Counted from the first letter of the stretch, positions 1 to 10,163 are shown. The stretch is 35,234 bases of DNA from Planctomycetia bacterium (GCA_005776365.1 SXPK01000158.1:1-35234); one strand, 5' to 3'. Notes: generated by a model not told the origin, from the sequence alone. Program-made: numbers and translations.

Positions 1-1
1 G

Positions 2-259
2 ATCTCGTCTTTGGTGATGCTGATTTACGTCGACCGCATCTGCGCCTTCGTCGACGCGCACCCAACGGTGAAGATGCTGGCGCTGTCGTTCTTGCTGCTG
101 ATCGGAACGACGCTGGTGGCCGAAGGCGCCGGATCGCACTTCTCCAAGGGCTACGTCTATTTAGCGATGGGCTTCTCCATCTTCGTCGAGGCTCTCAACC
201 TGCGGCTGCGCAAGAAGGGCAAGGCATTGCGCCTCCACGGGCCGGCGGCACCGCGGTGA
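2..259 (+). CDS. TerC/YkoY-family integral membrane protein, C-terminal fragment (5' end outside window)
   Basis: Frame open from the window start; '…RICAFVDAHPTVKMLALSFLLLIGTTLVAEGAGSHFSKGYVYLAMGFSIFVEALNLRLRKK' is the characteristic TerC C-terminal region. Confidence 0.85.
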   Translation: MSSLVMLIYVDRICAFVDAHPTVKMLALSFLLLIGTTLVAEGAGSHFSKGYVYLAMGFSIFVEALNLRLRKKGKALRLHGPAAPR

Positions 260-351
260 ACGCGCGGAGCTGCCACCTCGGCGTTGCGGCCGCTGCCCGT
301 CGGCAGGCAGAATCCGGGAAGGTTCGACCGTCCACTCCCTCCAAGGCCCCC

Positions 352-1299
352 ATGCTCCGTTGCTCCTGGCTACCGCTCCTGCTCACCGTGCTCGTCGGCT
401 GCGCCAGCTCCGATCCCAAGAAGTCTGCGGGCACCTTCGATCCCACCTTGGAAGCGGCGGCGCAGAAGAAGATCGACTCCGAGGCCGCGCGCAACGAGTT
501 CCATGCCGTGCTGCTGCAGATCGACCAGGCACTCGACGGCTATGTCCGCGCAGTCAACAACTCTGGCGTCGCGCGCTACGACACCGAACGCGACCAACTC
601 GACCGCTTGCTGCGTCAGTTCGTCAGCGGCAAGCCCGAAGGCTCGAACGCGACCAAGCTCATCGCGCTGGCTTCCGATGGCTCCGATCCCTATCGCCAGG
701 GCATCGCGCTCGCGGCGCTCGGCTTCTGCGACCGCAGCGATGCGATGGCGACGATCCTTCAGGGAGCGCAACTCGAAGACGAGCAGCTCGTCGACCGGGC
801 GGTGCTCGGGCTCGCGATCCTGCACGACCCACGCACGCCGCCGGGAGTGGTCGCGCGGATCGTCGAGAACGACAAACACAACGAGCGCGGCCGCATCGGC
901 GCCGCATGGGCGTTGATCCGGTTGCAGGAGAACAGTCTGCGCGTCGACGAGATCGTCCCGGTCTGGCTCCGATTGCTCCAAGGCAACAAGGACCAGCACC
1001 CGCTGATGATCGCCAACGCGCTGCGCGGCGTCGGCCTTACGCGGTCCGCAGAACATGCTGCGCTCGTCGCCGGTTACACGTCGCACCCGACGCCGCGCGT
1101 GCGGATGAATGCCGCGATCGCGCTCGGCCGCATGAACGCGCAAGCTCAGTACGAGTCGCTCATCACGATGCTCGGCCCCACTGAGACGGTACCCAACGTG
1201 CGACTCGCGGCGCGCAAGGCGCTGCAGCAGCTTGCTGGCGACGTGGACCGGGGCTACGACGTCGACCTGTGGCGACGCGAGTTCCGACGCGGCAGTTGA
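352..1299 (+). CDS. HEAT-repeat-like lipoprotein
   Basis: Internal ATG gives MLRCSWLPLLLTVLVGC^ASSD, a lipoprotein signal with lipobox (LVGC). The body contains alpha-helical HEAT-like repeats (e.g. 'TSHPTPRVRMNAAIALGRMNAQAQYESLITML'). Confidence 0.75.
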   Translation: MLRCSWLPLLLTVLVGCASSDPKKSAGTFDPTLEAAAQKKIDSEAARNEFHAVLLQIDQALDGYVRAVNNSGVARYDTERDQLDRLLRQFVSGKPEGSNATKLIALASDGSDPYRQGIALAALGFCDRSDAMATILQGAQLEDEQLVDRAVLGLAILHDPRTPPGVVARIVENDKHNERGRIGAAWALIRLQENSLRVDEIVPVWLRLLQGNKDQHPLMIANALRGVGLTRSAEHAALVAGYTSHPTPRVRMNAAIALGRMNAQAQYESLITMLGPTETVPNVRLAARKALQQLAGDVDRGYDVDLWRREFRRGS

Positions 1300-1301
1300 G
1301 C

Positions 1302-2528
1302 ATGCCCGCGCAGTGCGCGACCGCGCTATTGGCGGCCGCGCTGCTTGCGAGCTGCAGCGACACACCGAACCTCGCGCCGGCGGCGGATGCCGCTCAGGAC
1401 CCACCCGTCGACGTCGCCCGGCTCGATGCTGCGACCCTTCCCGCGCGCGTGGTCGAAGCCTGCCATGGCGACGTCACCGGCTTCGACCGTTTTGCGGCGC
1501 AGGTCACGTTGCCTGACGGCACGAAGGCGAAAGCCTTCGGCAGCCTGCCGCACCGATTGCGCGTCGAGTGGCCCGACGGCCGCATCGACTTGGTGGACGG
1601 CCTGGTTGGGAAGACCGCCGAACGCGACGGCGCGCCATCGCGCCGGCTCGAAGGCGACGAAGCCGCGCGGTCGACTGCGATGCTGCGACTTCTCGACGCC
1701 GCGACACTCGGGCCGTTGCGCCGGGCGAAGGCTTGCGCACGCATCGACGATGGCAAGTTGCGCCTCACGGTCGGCGATGGCGCGGTGTTCTTGCTCAGGC
1801 TCGAACCCAACACGCTCCGCGTCGCGTCGCTGCAACGAATCGAACCGGAAGCGGCGCCTACGGTCAGCGTCATCGATCACCTGCGCACCTCGACGACGCG
1901 CATCGTCCGCATCGCCGACACTGCGAGTCTGGGCGCCTGCACGATCCGTTTCGACGCTGTCGACTTCGCGTGGGACGAGTCGATGTTCGAAGTTGCCGCA
2001 ACGGACAAGCCAGCAACCACCGAGTCGCCCGCGCCGTCCATGACGGTCGGCGCCCCGCAGCGCCCAATCGAGCCGACGATCGAGTCCGTGCGCGCTGCGC
2101 GTTGGCTCTGCGTCGAGGACCCAGGCAGTTGGGAAGCACGATCGGCATTTGCGCAACGGGCCACCGCTGCGCTGCGCGCCGCGGGCCAGAGCACTGCCGG
2201 CTTCGCCGGGCTTGCGACCGACGGCGACCGCACGCTGCTGGTCGTGCCCTTCCGCGCTGGGCCTGCGGCCGGGGATTTCGCCGCATTCGAGGGCGCGGCG
2301 ATCCGGGAGGCTCCGAATGTGCGCGCATTGGCGGTCTACCCGCCGCGAGGGTCCTTCGACGAGCGGGCGAGCCTGGGCGCCGCCCAGATCCAGCGAGCCA
2401 TCCAGGACCGCGGCCTGCAACCTTCCGGCCTTGTGCTCACACAGCCGTTCCTGCACATCGACGAAGCAACGCCCACTTCGGCCGCACTGGCGAACCCCGT
2501 CGTTCGGGTCTCGATCGCGCTACGCTGA
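1302..2528 (+). CDS. Hypothetical lipoprotein; C-terminal half possibly GyrI-like/effector-binding-like
   Basis: ATG at 1302 overlaps-adjacent to the upstream stop; MPAQCATALLAAALLASC^SD lipobox. Long + ORF with consistent codon usage; C-terminal fold assignment is weak. Confidence 0.65.
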   Translation: MPAQCATALLAAALLASCSDTPNLAPAADAAQDPPVDVARLDAATLPARVVEACHGDVTGFDRFAAQVTLPDGTKAKAFGSLPHRLRVEWPDGRIDLVDGLVGKTAERDGAPSRRLEGDEAARSTAMLRLLDAATLGPLRRAKACARIDDGKLRLTVGDGAVFLLRLEPNTLRVASLQRIEPEAAPTVSVIDHLRTSTTRIVRIADTASLGACTIRFDAVDFAWDESMFEVAATDKPATTESPAPSMTVGAPQRPIEPTIESVRAARWLCVEDPGSWEARSAFAQRATAALRAAGQSTAGFAGLATDGDRTLLVVPFRAGPAAGDFAAFEGAAIREAPNVRALAVYPPRGSFDERASLGAAQIQRAIQDRGLQPSGLVLTQPFLHIDEATPTSAALANPVVRVSIALR

Positions 2529-2584
2529 CGCGTGGTTGCGCGACGTCACGCGCGGACTTTGCCCCGGTCGCGACACTTCCTTCC

Positions 2585-3118
2585 ATGAGCATCCCGAGTC
2601 GAACCACCATGTTCACCACCGTCCACGAGTCGCCCATCGGCCCGCTGCGCATCGCCGTCGACGACGCCGGCCAGTTGCTGCGCATCGACCTCCCTGGCCA
2701 CGAGGGCCGTGCTCGCGGCAAGGCGACTCCCTTGGGCAAGGGCGAGACCGAGGACCGTGCGCGCTGCGCGCACGTCACCTCGCAACTCGACGAATACTTC
2801 CGCGGCGAGCGCATCAAGTTCGACTTGGATCTCCGCCTCTGCGGCACCGATTTTCAACAGCGAGCGTGGCGCGCGCTGCAGCAGATCCCGTTCGGCAAGA
2901 CGCGGAACTACCAGGAGCAGGCCAAGAAGGCTGGCAACAGCAAGGCGATGCGCGCCGTCGGCGCCGCCAACGGCAAGAATCGAATCCCCATCGTCGTGCC
3001 CTGCCATCGCGTGATCGGCAAGGACGGCAGTCTGACGGGCTTTGGCGGCGGCGTTGCCGCGAAAGCCTGGCTCCTTGGCCACGAGCAGCGCGTCCTCGCC
3101 AAGACGAAGACGCGCTGA
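2585..3118 (+). CDS. ogt: Methylated-DNA--[protein]-cysteine S-methyltransferase
   Basis: Active-site IVVPCHRVIGKDGSLTGFGGG, plus the upstream 'FQQRAWRALQQIPFGKTRNYQEQAKKAGNSKAMRAVGAANGKN' hallmark. Confidence 0.93.
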   Translation: MSIPSRTTMFTTVHESPIGPLRIAVDDAGQLLRIDLPGHEGRARGKATPLGKGETEDRARCAHVTSQLDEYFRGERIKFDLDLRLCGTDFQQRAWRALQQIPFGKTRNYQEQAKKAGNSKAMRAVGAANGKNRIPIVVPCHRVIGKDGSLTGFGGGVAAKAWLLGHEQRVLAKTKTR

Positions 3119-3251
3119 TGCCGCGGCTTTCATCCCTGCAACGCGCGAAGGCACGCCATGGAACTGTGCAATCGGCAGCCGCGGTCGCGAGCCGAAGCGA
3201 AGCCTCGATGCGTCGCGACGACTCACCGGCGGGAGCGAAGCGCGAGCCGTT

Positions 3252-4427
3252 TCAGCTCTTCTGCTCGCGCCGCACCTTGGCGCGGTGGCTGAACGACGCC
3301 TTGACGTCGGGGCGGCCCATGTTGGCGACTGAGCAGTTCGCGCAGACGTCGCGCAACTCCATGTTGTAGAGCTGGCGACGCAGCTCCTTGAACTTCGGCC
3401 CGGTCCAGATCTCGGCAAACGTCTGCGTCTTGAAGTCGCCGAAGGTCGTGAACTCGAACCAGCAACCGCAGGGGAACACGGTGCCGTCCGGATTCACGTG
3501 GATGTAGTACCACGGGAAGTAACAAGGGCGGTTGTGGTGCCGCTTCTGCTTGGCCTTGAGCAAGAACTCGCGGTTCTTGTGATTGAGGTAGTTCGCGACT
3601 TCTTCTGACTCTGCGAGCGCGGTCGGATTCGCGCTCGGCGCGACGAGGGCAAAGCCGCCCCCTTCGTCGCTGCGCTGTTGATCGGTCACCTGCCCCTGGT
3701 CTGCGAAGGTCTCCGCGATCGGAATCGGCATCACCACCTGCATCCCGACTTCGTTGGCGACGCGCTGCGCCTCAGCCATCGTTTCGTTGCAGTGCTTCGC
3801 GTCGTTCATCAGCGACTCGCTCTCGATGCCGAGCCCGCCGATGACGGCCATGTGCACGAAGTTCATGAACTTCACGCCCCGTTCGTGCCAGAAACGGATC
3901 ATCTGCGGCACTTCGCGGATGTTGCTGCGCATCAAGACGCACGTGACGCTGATGTCGGGCTTGCTCACTCCCCGACGCTTCTTGCTCTCGTTGATGACGT
4001 CGAACCGACGCAAGAAGGGTTCCCACTTTGCCGGCTTGCGGATCTTCTCGAACGTCTCCTTGGTGATGCCGTCGCAGCTGACTGTGATCAACGGCATGCC
4101 CGAGTCGATCACGGAGTCCATGATCTTGTCGGTCATGGCGAGACAGTTGGTGCTGAAGTGGAAGTTGGGGACGCCGTGCTTCTTGCACAGCTCCAACGCC
4201 ATCGGCAGGTCAGGGGCGAGCAGCGGTTCGGCGCTGGAAGACAGCACGACGTCATGCGCCCGCGGGAACAGTTCCGCCGCGACCTTCTCCAGCAGCGGTC
4301 CACCCATCGTCCAGGGGTTCTCCTGGAACTCCGGGTGGGCGAAGTGGCACATGACGCAACGGATCTGGCAGCGCGTCACCATGTCGAGCTTGACGCGCAG
4401 GAACCGACGTTCGCGGATTACGGGCAT
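3252..4427 (-). CDS. Radical SAM protein with C-terminal SPASM-like Cys cluster
   Basis: CxxxCxxC motif (CQIRCVMC) after the N-terminal strand; C-terminal 'FPCGCWFEF…LRDVCANCSVANMGRP' SPASM-like Cys residues. The ORF track starts at TTG 4448; ATG at 4427 (MPVIRERRF) is preferred. Confidence 0.88.
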   Translation of the reverse strand: MPVIRERRFLRVKLDMVTRCQIRCVMCHFAHPEFQENPWTMGGPLLEKVAAELFPRAHDVVLSSSAEPLLAPDLPMALELCKKHGVPNFHFSTNCLAMTDKIMDSVIDSGMPLITVSCDGITKETFEKIRKPAKWEPFLRRFDVINESKKRRGVSKPDISVTCVLMRSNIREVPQMIRFWHERGVKFMNFVHMAVIGGLGIESESLMNDAKHCNETMAEAQRVANEVGMQVVMPIPIAETFADQGQVTDQQRSDEGGGFALVAPSANPTALAESEEVANYLNHKNREFLLKAKQKRHHNRPCYFPWYYIHVNPDGTVFPCGCWFEFTTFGDFKTQTFAEIWTGPKFKELRRQLYNMELRDVCANCSVANMGRPDVKASFSHRAKVRREQKS

Positions 4428-4789
4428 GGGTTTCGAGCTTATCGACAAAACCCCTCCCCTGCCTTTCGACCGCGCAGGAAGGACCGCGACGTAATCGTCT
4501 CGGTGTTGTGGCTGCTGCCGCGGTTCGTGAGCGAGTCCGAATCAAGATTTCGAGGACAGGCCGCGGGTTCGGATCCCGCATCGGAGGGTTCACTGAAGAT
4601 CCCAGAACGCAGCCAATGGGCCTCTGAGCCGGCCCTAGCCGCTGGCACTTTGTGCGACCACTTCTAGGATCGCTTCTGCATGCCGCCGAAACATGAGCAC
4701 GCGCCTTCACGGACCCTGGCCATCGTCGAGCCAGCAAGCGTGAATGCTGACAGCGGCACCGCTGCGCCATCCACTCGACGCGGAGGCTC

Positions 4790-5734
4790 ATGGCGAAGGT
4801 TGCGGTGACTGGCGGCACCGGCCTGCTCGGCAACGCGCTCGTCCCGCGGCTGCTCGCGCGCGGACACACACTGCGGCTACTCACTCGGCCGCTTGGGGCC
4901 GGGCGAAGTCGGCCAACCATCCCCGGCATCACCTGGCACGAGGGTTCCCTCGCGGACGGCGCGTCGCTCGACAGCTTTGCCGACGGTGTCGACTGCATTC
5001 TTCACGCGGCCTATTCAGAACCGGGCGCCACGACGATGCCTTTTGCGACTGCGACACAGACGTGGTTCGCCGAGAACTTCACGGGAACGATGCGCTTGCT
5101 GGAGCGCACCGTTGCGACTGGATCGAAGCAACTGCTCTACACATCGAGCCTCGCGGTGTTCTCGCGCGACCCCGACCTCGACCCTCGCGGCGATCGCTTC
5201 CTTCGCAACGAAGACGCGCCGCTGTCGCCGCTCGAGTTCTACGGCAGCCTGCGCTCGGCGTGCGAGTCGTTGCTGCGCACGGCTGCGCATGCCTACGGCC
5301 TGAACACCTCGATCTGGCGGCTCGGCCTCGTGCTGGGCATGCGCGAGCCCTGGACCGCGAGCCCCTTTGCGCAGCAAGCAAGAGAGGCAACGCACCACGG
5401 TGAGTTGCGCACGCCCTATGGCGCCTACACGGTTGCGGTCGAGGATGCGGCCGAGATCCTGGCGGACGCGGTGGGCGACCTGACGACGCGCGGCCAGACC
5501 TACCACGTCTTCGATCGCTGGATCACCCACGCCGACATGGCGCCGCGACTCGCTGCCGCGCTCGGCAAGCAGACGCGCATCGCATGCGACGCGGCGAAGG
5601 AGCCGCGACTGCCGATCCTCGGCGCGCGCATCAAGGAGCGCTTTTCGCGTTGGACGACCGAAGAAGGGCTGACGGCCCTCGCGCGCAACCTGGTCGCTCG
5701 CGTGAGCCATGAGCCCATCGCCAGACCCGGCTAG
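4790..5734 (+). CDS. NAD(P)-dependent epimerase/dehydratase (extended SDR)
   Basis: N-terminal Rossmann motif MAKVAVTGGTGLLGNALVPRLLARGH; '…SSLAVFS…'; GGAGG Shine-Dalgarno immediately upstream of the ATG. Confidence 0.88.
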   Translation: MAKVAVTGGTGLLGNALVPRLLARGHTLRLLTRPLGAGRSRPTIPGITWHEGSLADGASLDSFADGVDCILHAAYSEPGATTMPFATATQTWFAENFTGTMRLLERTVATGSKQLLYTSSLAVFSRDPDLDPRGDRFLRNEDAPLSPLEFYGSLRSACESLLRTAAHAYGLNTSIWRLGLVLGMREPWTASPFAQQAREATHHGELRTPYGAYTVAVEDAAEILADAVGDLTTRGQTYHVFDRWITHADMAPRLAAALGKQTRIACDAAKEPRLPILGARIKERFSRWTTEEGLTALARNLVARVSHEPIARPG

Positions 5735-5943
5735 CCGCGCTTCTCCTGCACTGCCTTGAGCTGACGCCGCGCGTCGCCGAGTTGCTCCAGCAAGTAGGCG
5801 GCTTGCTCGGCAAGTTGACGCCGGCTGTCGACTTCGTGCTGCAGCGAGGCCCGCAGTTCTTTGGCCTCCATCAGTCCGCGTTCGATGTTTGCGAGCCGCG
5901 ACTCGATGGCCGCCAGCCGTTCGTGGATCAGGTCCGGGTTCAT
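5731..5943 (-). CDS. Small coiled-coil protein (70 aa)
   Basis: Heptad-like sequence MNPDLIHERLAAIESRLANIERGLMEAKELRASLQHEVDSRRQLAEQAAYLLEQLGDARRQLKAVQEKRG; ATGA overlap with the upstream GT4 gene. Confidence 0.65.
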   Translation of the reverse strand: MNPDLIHERLAAIESRLANIERGLMEAKELRASLQHEVDSRRQLAEQAAYLLEQLGDARRQLKAVQEKRG

Positions 5944-7298
5944 CCTTGTCCTCGCGCCGCGCGCGAATGCATGAGTTCGGTGTAGATGGCCTCGAGCTCC
6001 ATCGCGTTGTCCCGCATGGTCTTGGTCTTGGGTAGCGCTCGCCGGTAGGCGTCGAGGCGCTGTGGCTCCACTGCGAGTCGCTCCAGCCTCTTGCGCAGGT
6101 CGCTGACGTCATCGGGCAAGAACAACTCGCCGTTCACGCCATCGCGCACGAGTTCGCTCATGCCGCCAAGGTTTGCGGCGACGACGGGAACGCCGGCAGC
6201 GAAGGCCTCCAGCACCACGAACGGAGTGTTCTCGTACCAGCGCGATGGAACAACGAGCACATCCGTGGTCGCAAGCACGGCGCCGAGTTCTCCGCGCGAG
6301 AAAGGCCCCACGAAGCGCACCCGCGTATCCCCCGCGCTGCGCTGCACGAGCGCGTTGGCGTAGTCCGGGAAATCCGTCGTGCGGCCGCGAATCGTCAACT
6401 CGATCGCAGCCTTGCTGCCGAGAACCGCGTCGACGACGAGGTCGACGCCCTTGTGGTCCGCAATGGTCCCGAAGTAGCCGACCCGCAGCGGCGCGCCGAC
6501 GCCTCGCGGCGAGCGTTGCGCATTCGCGCCCATCAGCCTCGACTCGTCGATGCCGTATGGGAGCGTCTCCAGCCGATGCTCCGGGTAGCCGTTCTTGACG
6601 AACATTCCCTTCAAGAACTGCGACGGCGCGACGATGCGATCGGCGCACAGCAAGGCCCGACGCAGCCGTTCCGGCCGCAGCGTCAAAGTCAGGCCGCGAG
6701 GAGTCGGCCCGTATCGAGGCGCGATCCCTGGCGGGCACGTGCGCGCCAACGCATCGAACTCCTGACGCACGCCCCGCTGCCCGAGATCCTGCGCGATGTC
6801 CGGGCGAATGCACTCGATGCAGCCCGCGCCGCCGTCCGGCGGACCTTGGCACAAGGTCCCGTCAGAACGCCGCAGCACGATTGCCGGGCAGAGGAACCAG
6901 AAGTCCATCAGGTGCGCGACGCTCGGCACGCGCTGTGCCTTGGCTTCTTCGATCAAGCTCGCGCCGATGTAGCGCACGTGAAAGAAGTGCACGACATCCG
7001 GCTGCCGTTGGCGCAGGTGCTCCGCGAACTTCGCGCTGACGAGCGGGTTCTCGTACTCCATGCGCTCGAAGTCGCGATCCGTGCAATACCAAAACCGGAT
7101 GCGCGACACCGGGATCCCGTCGACCACTTCGCGTTCGACCAGCATCTCCGGGTCCAAGTCCGCGAAGTTCGGCTCCAACGCGAAGACCTCCACATCGTGC
7201 CCGCGAGCCTGCATCGCCTTGCTCACGGCATAGACGTATTGCTCCGTGCCGGTGAAGTAGCGCGGCAAGAACTGGTGCACGACGAGTGTGAGCTTCAT
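5940..7298 (-). CDS. Glycosyltransferase family 4
   Basis: N-terminal MKLTLVVHQFLPRYFTGTEQYVYAVSKAMQARGHDVEVFA; C-terminal 'RVGYFGTIADHKGVDLVVDAV…VLVVPSRWYENTPFVVLEAFAAGVPVVAANLGGMSELVRDGVNGELF' GT4 signature. Confidence 0.92.
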   Translation of the reverse strand: MKLTLVVHQFLPRYFTGTEQYVYAVSKAMQARGHDVEVFALEPNFADLDPEMLVEREVVDGIPVSRIRFWYCTDRDFERMEYENPLVSAKFAEHLRQRQPDVVHFFHVRYIGASLIEEAKAQRVPSVAHLMDFWFLCPAIVLRRSDGTLCQGPPDGGAGCIECIRPDIAQDLGQRGVRQEFDALARTCPPGIAPRYGPTPRGLTLTLRPERLRRALLCADRIVAPSQFLKGMFVKNGYPEHRLETLPYGIDESRLMGANAQRSPRGVGAPLRVGYFGTIADHKGVDLVVDAVLGSKAAIELTIRGRTTDFPDYANALVQRSAGDTRVRFVGPFSRGELGAVLATTDVLVVPSRWYENTPFVVLEAFAAGVPVVAANLGGMSELVRDGVNGELFLPDDVSDLRKRLERLAVEPQRLDAYRRALPKTKTMRDNAMELEAIYTELMHSRAARGQG

Positions 7299-7606
7299 CG
7301 CCCGTGCACGCTCCCGTCATGCGATCCACCGTCACCGACAGTCGCAACGTGGCGCAAGGCGATGGGCTGGGACCTCGTTAGTTCCGTCGAACGCACGCGC
7401 CGAGCGTAGCGCGGCGTGTGCATCGGTCCCAGTCGCCCGCAATCCAGCATTTCTCGCTTGGCGCCATTGCGAGCCGTCGCAAGCGCATCAACCGGGAAGG
7501 CAAGCGAGTCGGAGCATCGACGACAGCGAGCGCGCCTGGCGCAGTCGCCGCCCGCGAATGCGGCGGCGACGCGGAAGCTCGATGACAGCTGTCGGCCAGC
7601 TCCGAT

Positions 7607-9163
7607 TCACAACCCGACCCACCCCACACCGCCATCCGTCGCAGTCCAGCCTGCGGAGTTCGCGGTTGGATCGTAGGACCAGCCTTGCGTGTAGATCAGC
7701 AGGCCGAACAAGTAAGGGTCGTTGGGAATCGAATAGTTCATCGTCGCCGTCGTCGTCGCCGTGAACAGGAACGTCGACAGCGCCGGGTCGACCCACATCG
7801 TGCAACCGTTCATGCCGATCACCGTGAGATCGACGGGCAGCGGCACTCCGCTGGAGGATCCGTTCGAGAAGCCGAGGCTCGCAATCGCGATGTTCGATGG
7901 GACGTTGGTGATGTCTTGCGCAAAGTTGCGACCGAGGCCGGGACGCGAACCGCTGGCGGCGCGCATCAGCGGCGTGCCCAGCGAGCCAAGGCAACCGGTT
8001 CCAAACGGGGTGTAGGTCGCGATCGGCGAGGCATCCTGCCAAGCGGTCGTGTAGACGTTCCACGCCGAGCCCAATGTCAGCCGCTGCAAGCGCACGCCGG
8101 TGGTCGAATCGAAGATCGACACGTAGGCCGGCGGCGCGGGCGGCGAAGCGACGGCCCAGTTTGCGCACGAGAAGCGAGAGGCATCAGCGGAGATCGAGAC
8201 GCCGTTGCAGTTCGGAATGCCGCCGACCGGAGTGAAGTTCTGGTGCGTCGTGGCGCCAGGGTTGTTCCAGTCGAAAGCGATGCGCGCGAGCCAACCGCCG
8301 CCACCGATGCCACCGACGACCGCGAAGGCGCCGGTGTTGGCCAACTCCATCGATGACGCGACCGAAAGGCCCAGGTTGTAGTCCTGCTGCCCAGGCGCCA
8401 CTGGATTGAAGTCGACCAGCGTGCCCGTTGGGACGTGCAGCGCGCCGAGCTTGGAGAAACCCGTTCCGGTGTAGACGAAGAGCGCGTACTGCTCGTCGAG
8501 GGTCACGGCGCAGTCCGCAACCATGCTGAATCCGGCCGTCAGGGCGCCAGGAACGACCACGCTCTGCGTGATCTGCAAGAACGTAGGGCTCGTCGGGTTG
8601 GTGTCGACGATGTCGAGCAGGCCGGACTGCAAGAGCAGGTGCGGCACGATGGCGAAGTTGCCGGAGAAGGACAGCGCCCAACGCTCGCGAATCGGACCAG
8701 TCAACGTGTTGGTCTGCGCAATCGCCACGCCATAGGTCGGGCTCGCCGCATCGATGTCGACGCAGACCAGTTCGTTGTAGCCCGACGTCGTGTCGATGGT
8801 CCAGATGCGCTGCCGCAACAAGTCGTAGCCGATCCCATAGCATGCGCGCGGCGACGCCCAGAGTTGCGACCATGCGCTGCTGCTCCCATTCCACTGCGCG
8901 ACGGAGATGCCTCCCGGTGACAGGCCGTTGGCGACGTAAAGCGTTCGGCCGGTGTTGGTCCACACGGCGCCGGTGACGTTGTTGGTCGAGCTGAGGCCGC
9001 CGCGCTCCGGGATGGTCAACGTCGACGACTCGATCATGTAGTAGGGATCAGTCGTGCCCGCCAAGGAAGTGCCGGCGAAGACGATCTCGTTCCCCGTCTG
9101 GGCGAACGCAGGGATGGAGAAGAACAGTGCGGCCGCGGCCGCGCGGGAAACATGTCGCAGCAT
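7607..9163 (-). CDS. Exported beta-propeller-like protein with conserved C-terminal domain ('FGTGC…IPNDP…QG')
   Basis: Start at ATG 9163 (MLRHVSRAAAAALFFSIPAFAQ signal peptide) rather than the ORF-track start. The C-terminal 135 aa resemble the C-terminus of the 30087-32144 product. Confidence 0.75.
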   Translation of the reverse strand: MLRHVSRAAAAALFFSIPAFAQTGNEIVFAGTSLAGTTDPYYMIESSTLTIPERGGLSSTNNVTGAVWTNTGRTLYVANGLSPGGISVAQWNGSSSAWSQLWASPRACYGIGYDLLRQRIWTIDTTSGYNELVCVDIDAASPTYGVAIAQTNTLTGPIRERWALSFSGNFAIVPHLLLQSGLLDIVDTNPTSPTFLQITQSVVVPGALTAGFSMVADCAVTLDEQYALFVYTGTGFSKLGALHVPTGTLVDFNPVAPGQQDYNLGLSVASSMELANTGAFAVVGGIGGGGWLARIAFDWNNPGATTHQNFTPVGGIPNCNGVSISADASRFSCANWAVASPPAPPAYVSIFDSTTGVRLQRLTLGSAWNVYTTAWQDASPIATYTPFGTGCLGSLGTPLMRAASGSRPGLGRNFAQDITNVPSNIAIASLGFSNGSSSGVPLPVDLTVIGMNGCTMWVDPALSTFLFTATTTATMNYSIPNDPYLFGLLIYTQGWSYDPTANSAGWTATDGGVGWVGL

Positions 9164-9701
9164 GGGTAGAAGGTTCTCTTGGGGAGCCAAGAGCCCGAAC
9201 ACCGGCGCACACGCACCACGGACGGGCCCTTCCTGCGTGGTGCCGGAGACTGTCCGCGAAGTTGCAGAAAAATCCGAGTCCCCTCCAGGGCGACGCCAGT
9301 TCTGCGTGCGATCAAGAGGCGTGAACGGGCCCGCAAGCGCCGGCGCCAACTGGATGGCGTTGCGAGGGGCACGAGCCAGGCACCGTGTGCAAAGAAGCCA
9401 ATCGGTCACGCATCGAGCACGACCCACACTCGTCGGCACAAGCAACTTCCACCAAGGCCCTTGCAGCAAGCGCGCAGTGCATGCGCATGGGCCGACCGGC
9501 GTGCCCTTCGCGCCTTGAACCACCTTCCAGATGCTGCGAGCCCCGGGCGCGCGATGCCCTTGCCGCGACGCTGCAACTCCCAGTGAAGTGCACAAGGACC
9601 ACGGACCATGCGGTAAGGGCACGATGCTCGCGCCGCGTCGATCCGTGAGCGCGCCTCTCGTTCGTTTCGGGTCCCCCGCATCCGCGCTACCGTGCGCGCC
9701 C

Positions 9702-10163
9702 ATGACCCAAGCCAAGAACTCTCCTTCGATCGCCGCGCGCCTCATTCGGCTCGTGCTCGGCGTGGTTGCCGGCGCTGTCCTCGGGGCCATGGCCAACATG
9801 GGCGTGCTCATTGCCTCCTCCGGGCTGTTCCCGCCGCCGCCTGGCGTGGACATCAATGACGTCGCGAGCATCAACGCGAACATCGCCAACTACTCGGTCG
9901 TCCAACTGCTGTGCCCGTTCCTTGCGCATGCGATCGGCACGCTGGTCGGCGCCTTCGTTGCCGCCATGGTGAATGGCCGCAGCGGGCATGGAGTGATGGC
10001 TGCGTTGATCGTCGGCGCGATGTTTCTCTCTGGCGGGGCCTACATGGTCAGCGTGATCCCAGCAGCGCCGCTGTGGTTCGACGCACTTGACCTCGGTGTC
10101 GCCTACCTGCCGATGGCCTACCTCGGCTGGAAGCTCACGCGCAGGGGCGGTTCGCCGAGCTGA
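9702..10163 (+). CDS. Small integral membrane protein, about 4 TM
   Basis: MTQAKNSPSIAARLIRLVLGVVAGAVLGAMANMGVLIASSGLF…; several hydrophobic segments. ATG 9702 preferred over the upstream ORF-track start. Confidence 0.7.
   Translation: MTQAKNSPSIAARLIRLVLGVVAGAVLGAMANMGVLIASSGLFPPPPGVDINDVASINANIANYSVVQLLCPFLAHAIGTLVGAFVAAMVNGRSGHGVMAALIVGAMFLSGGAYMVSVIPAAPLWFDALDLGVAYLPMAYLGWKLTRRGGSPS

Noticed and set aside
370-1404. Long minus-strand ORF (344 aa) opposite the HEAT lipoprotein
   Set aside because: Antisense shadow ORF of high-GC coding DNA; Arg/Ala/Asp-rich low-complexity translation with no domain signal.
1326-2456. Minus-strand 376-aa ORF opposite the second lipoprotein
   Set aside because: Shadow ORF; the sense strand has a lipobox signal peptide and coherent coding.
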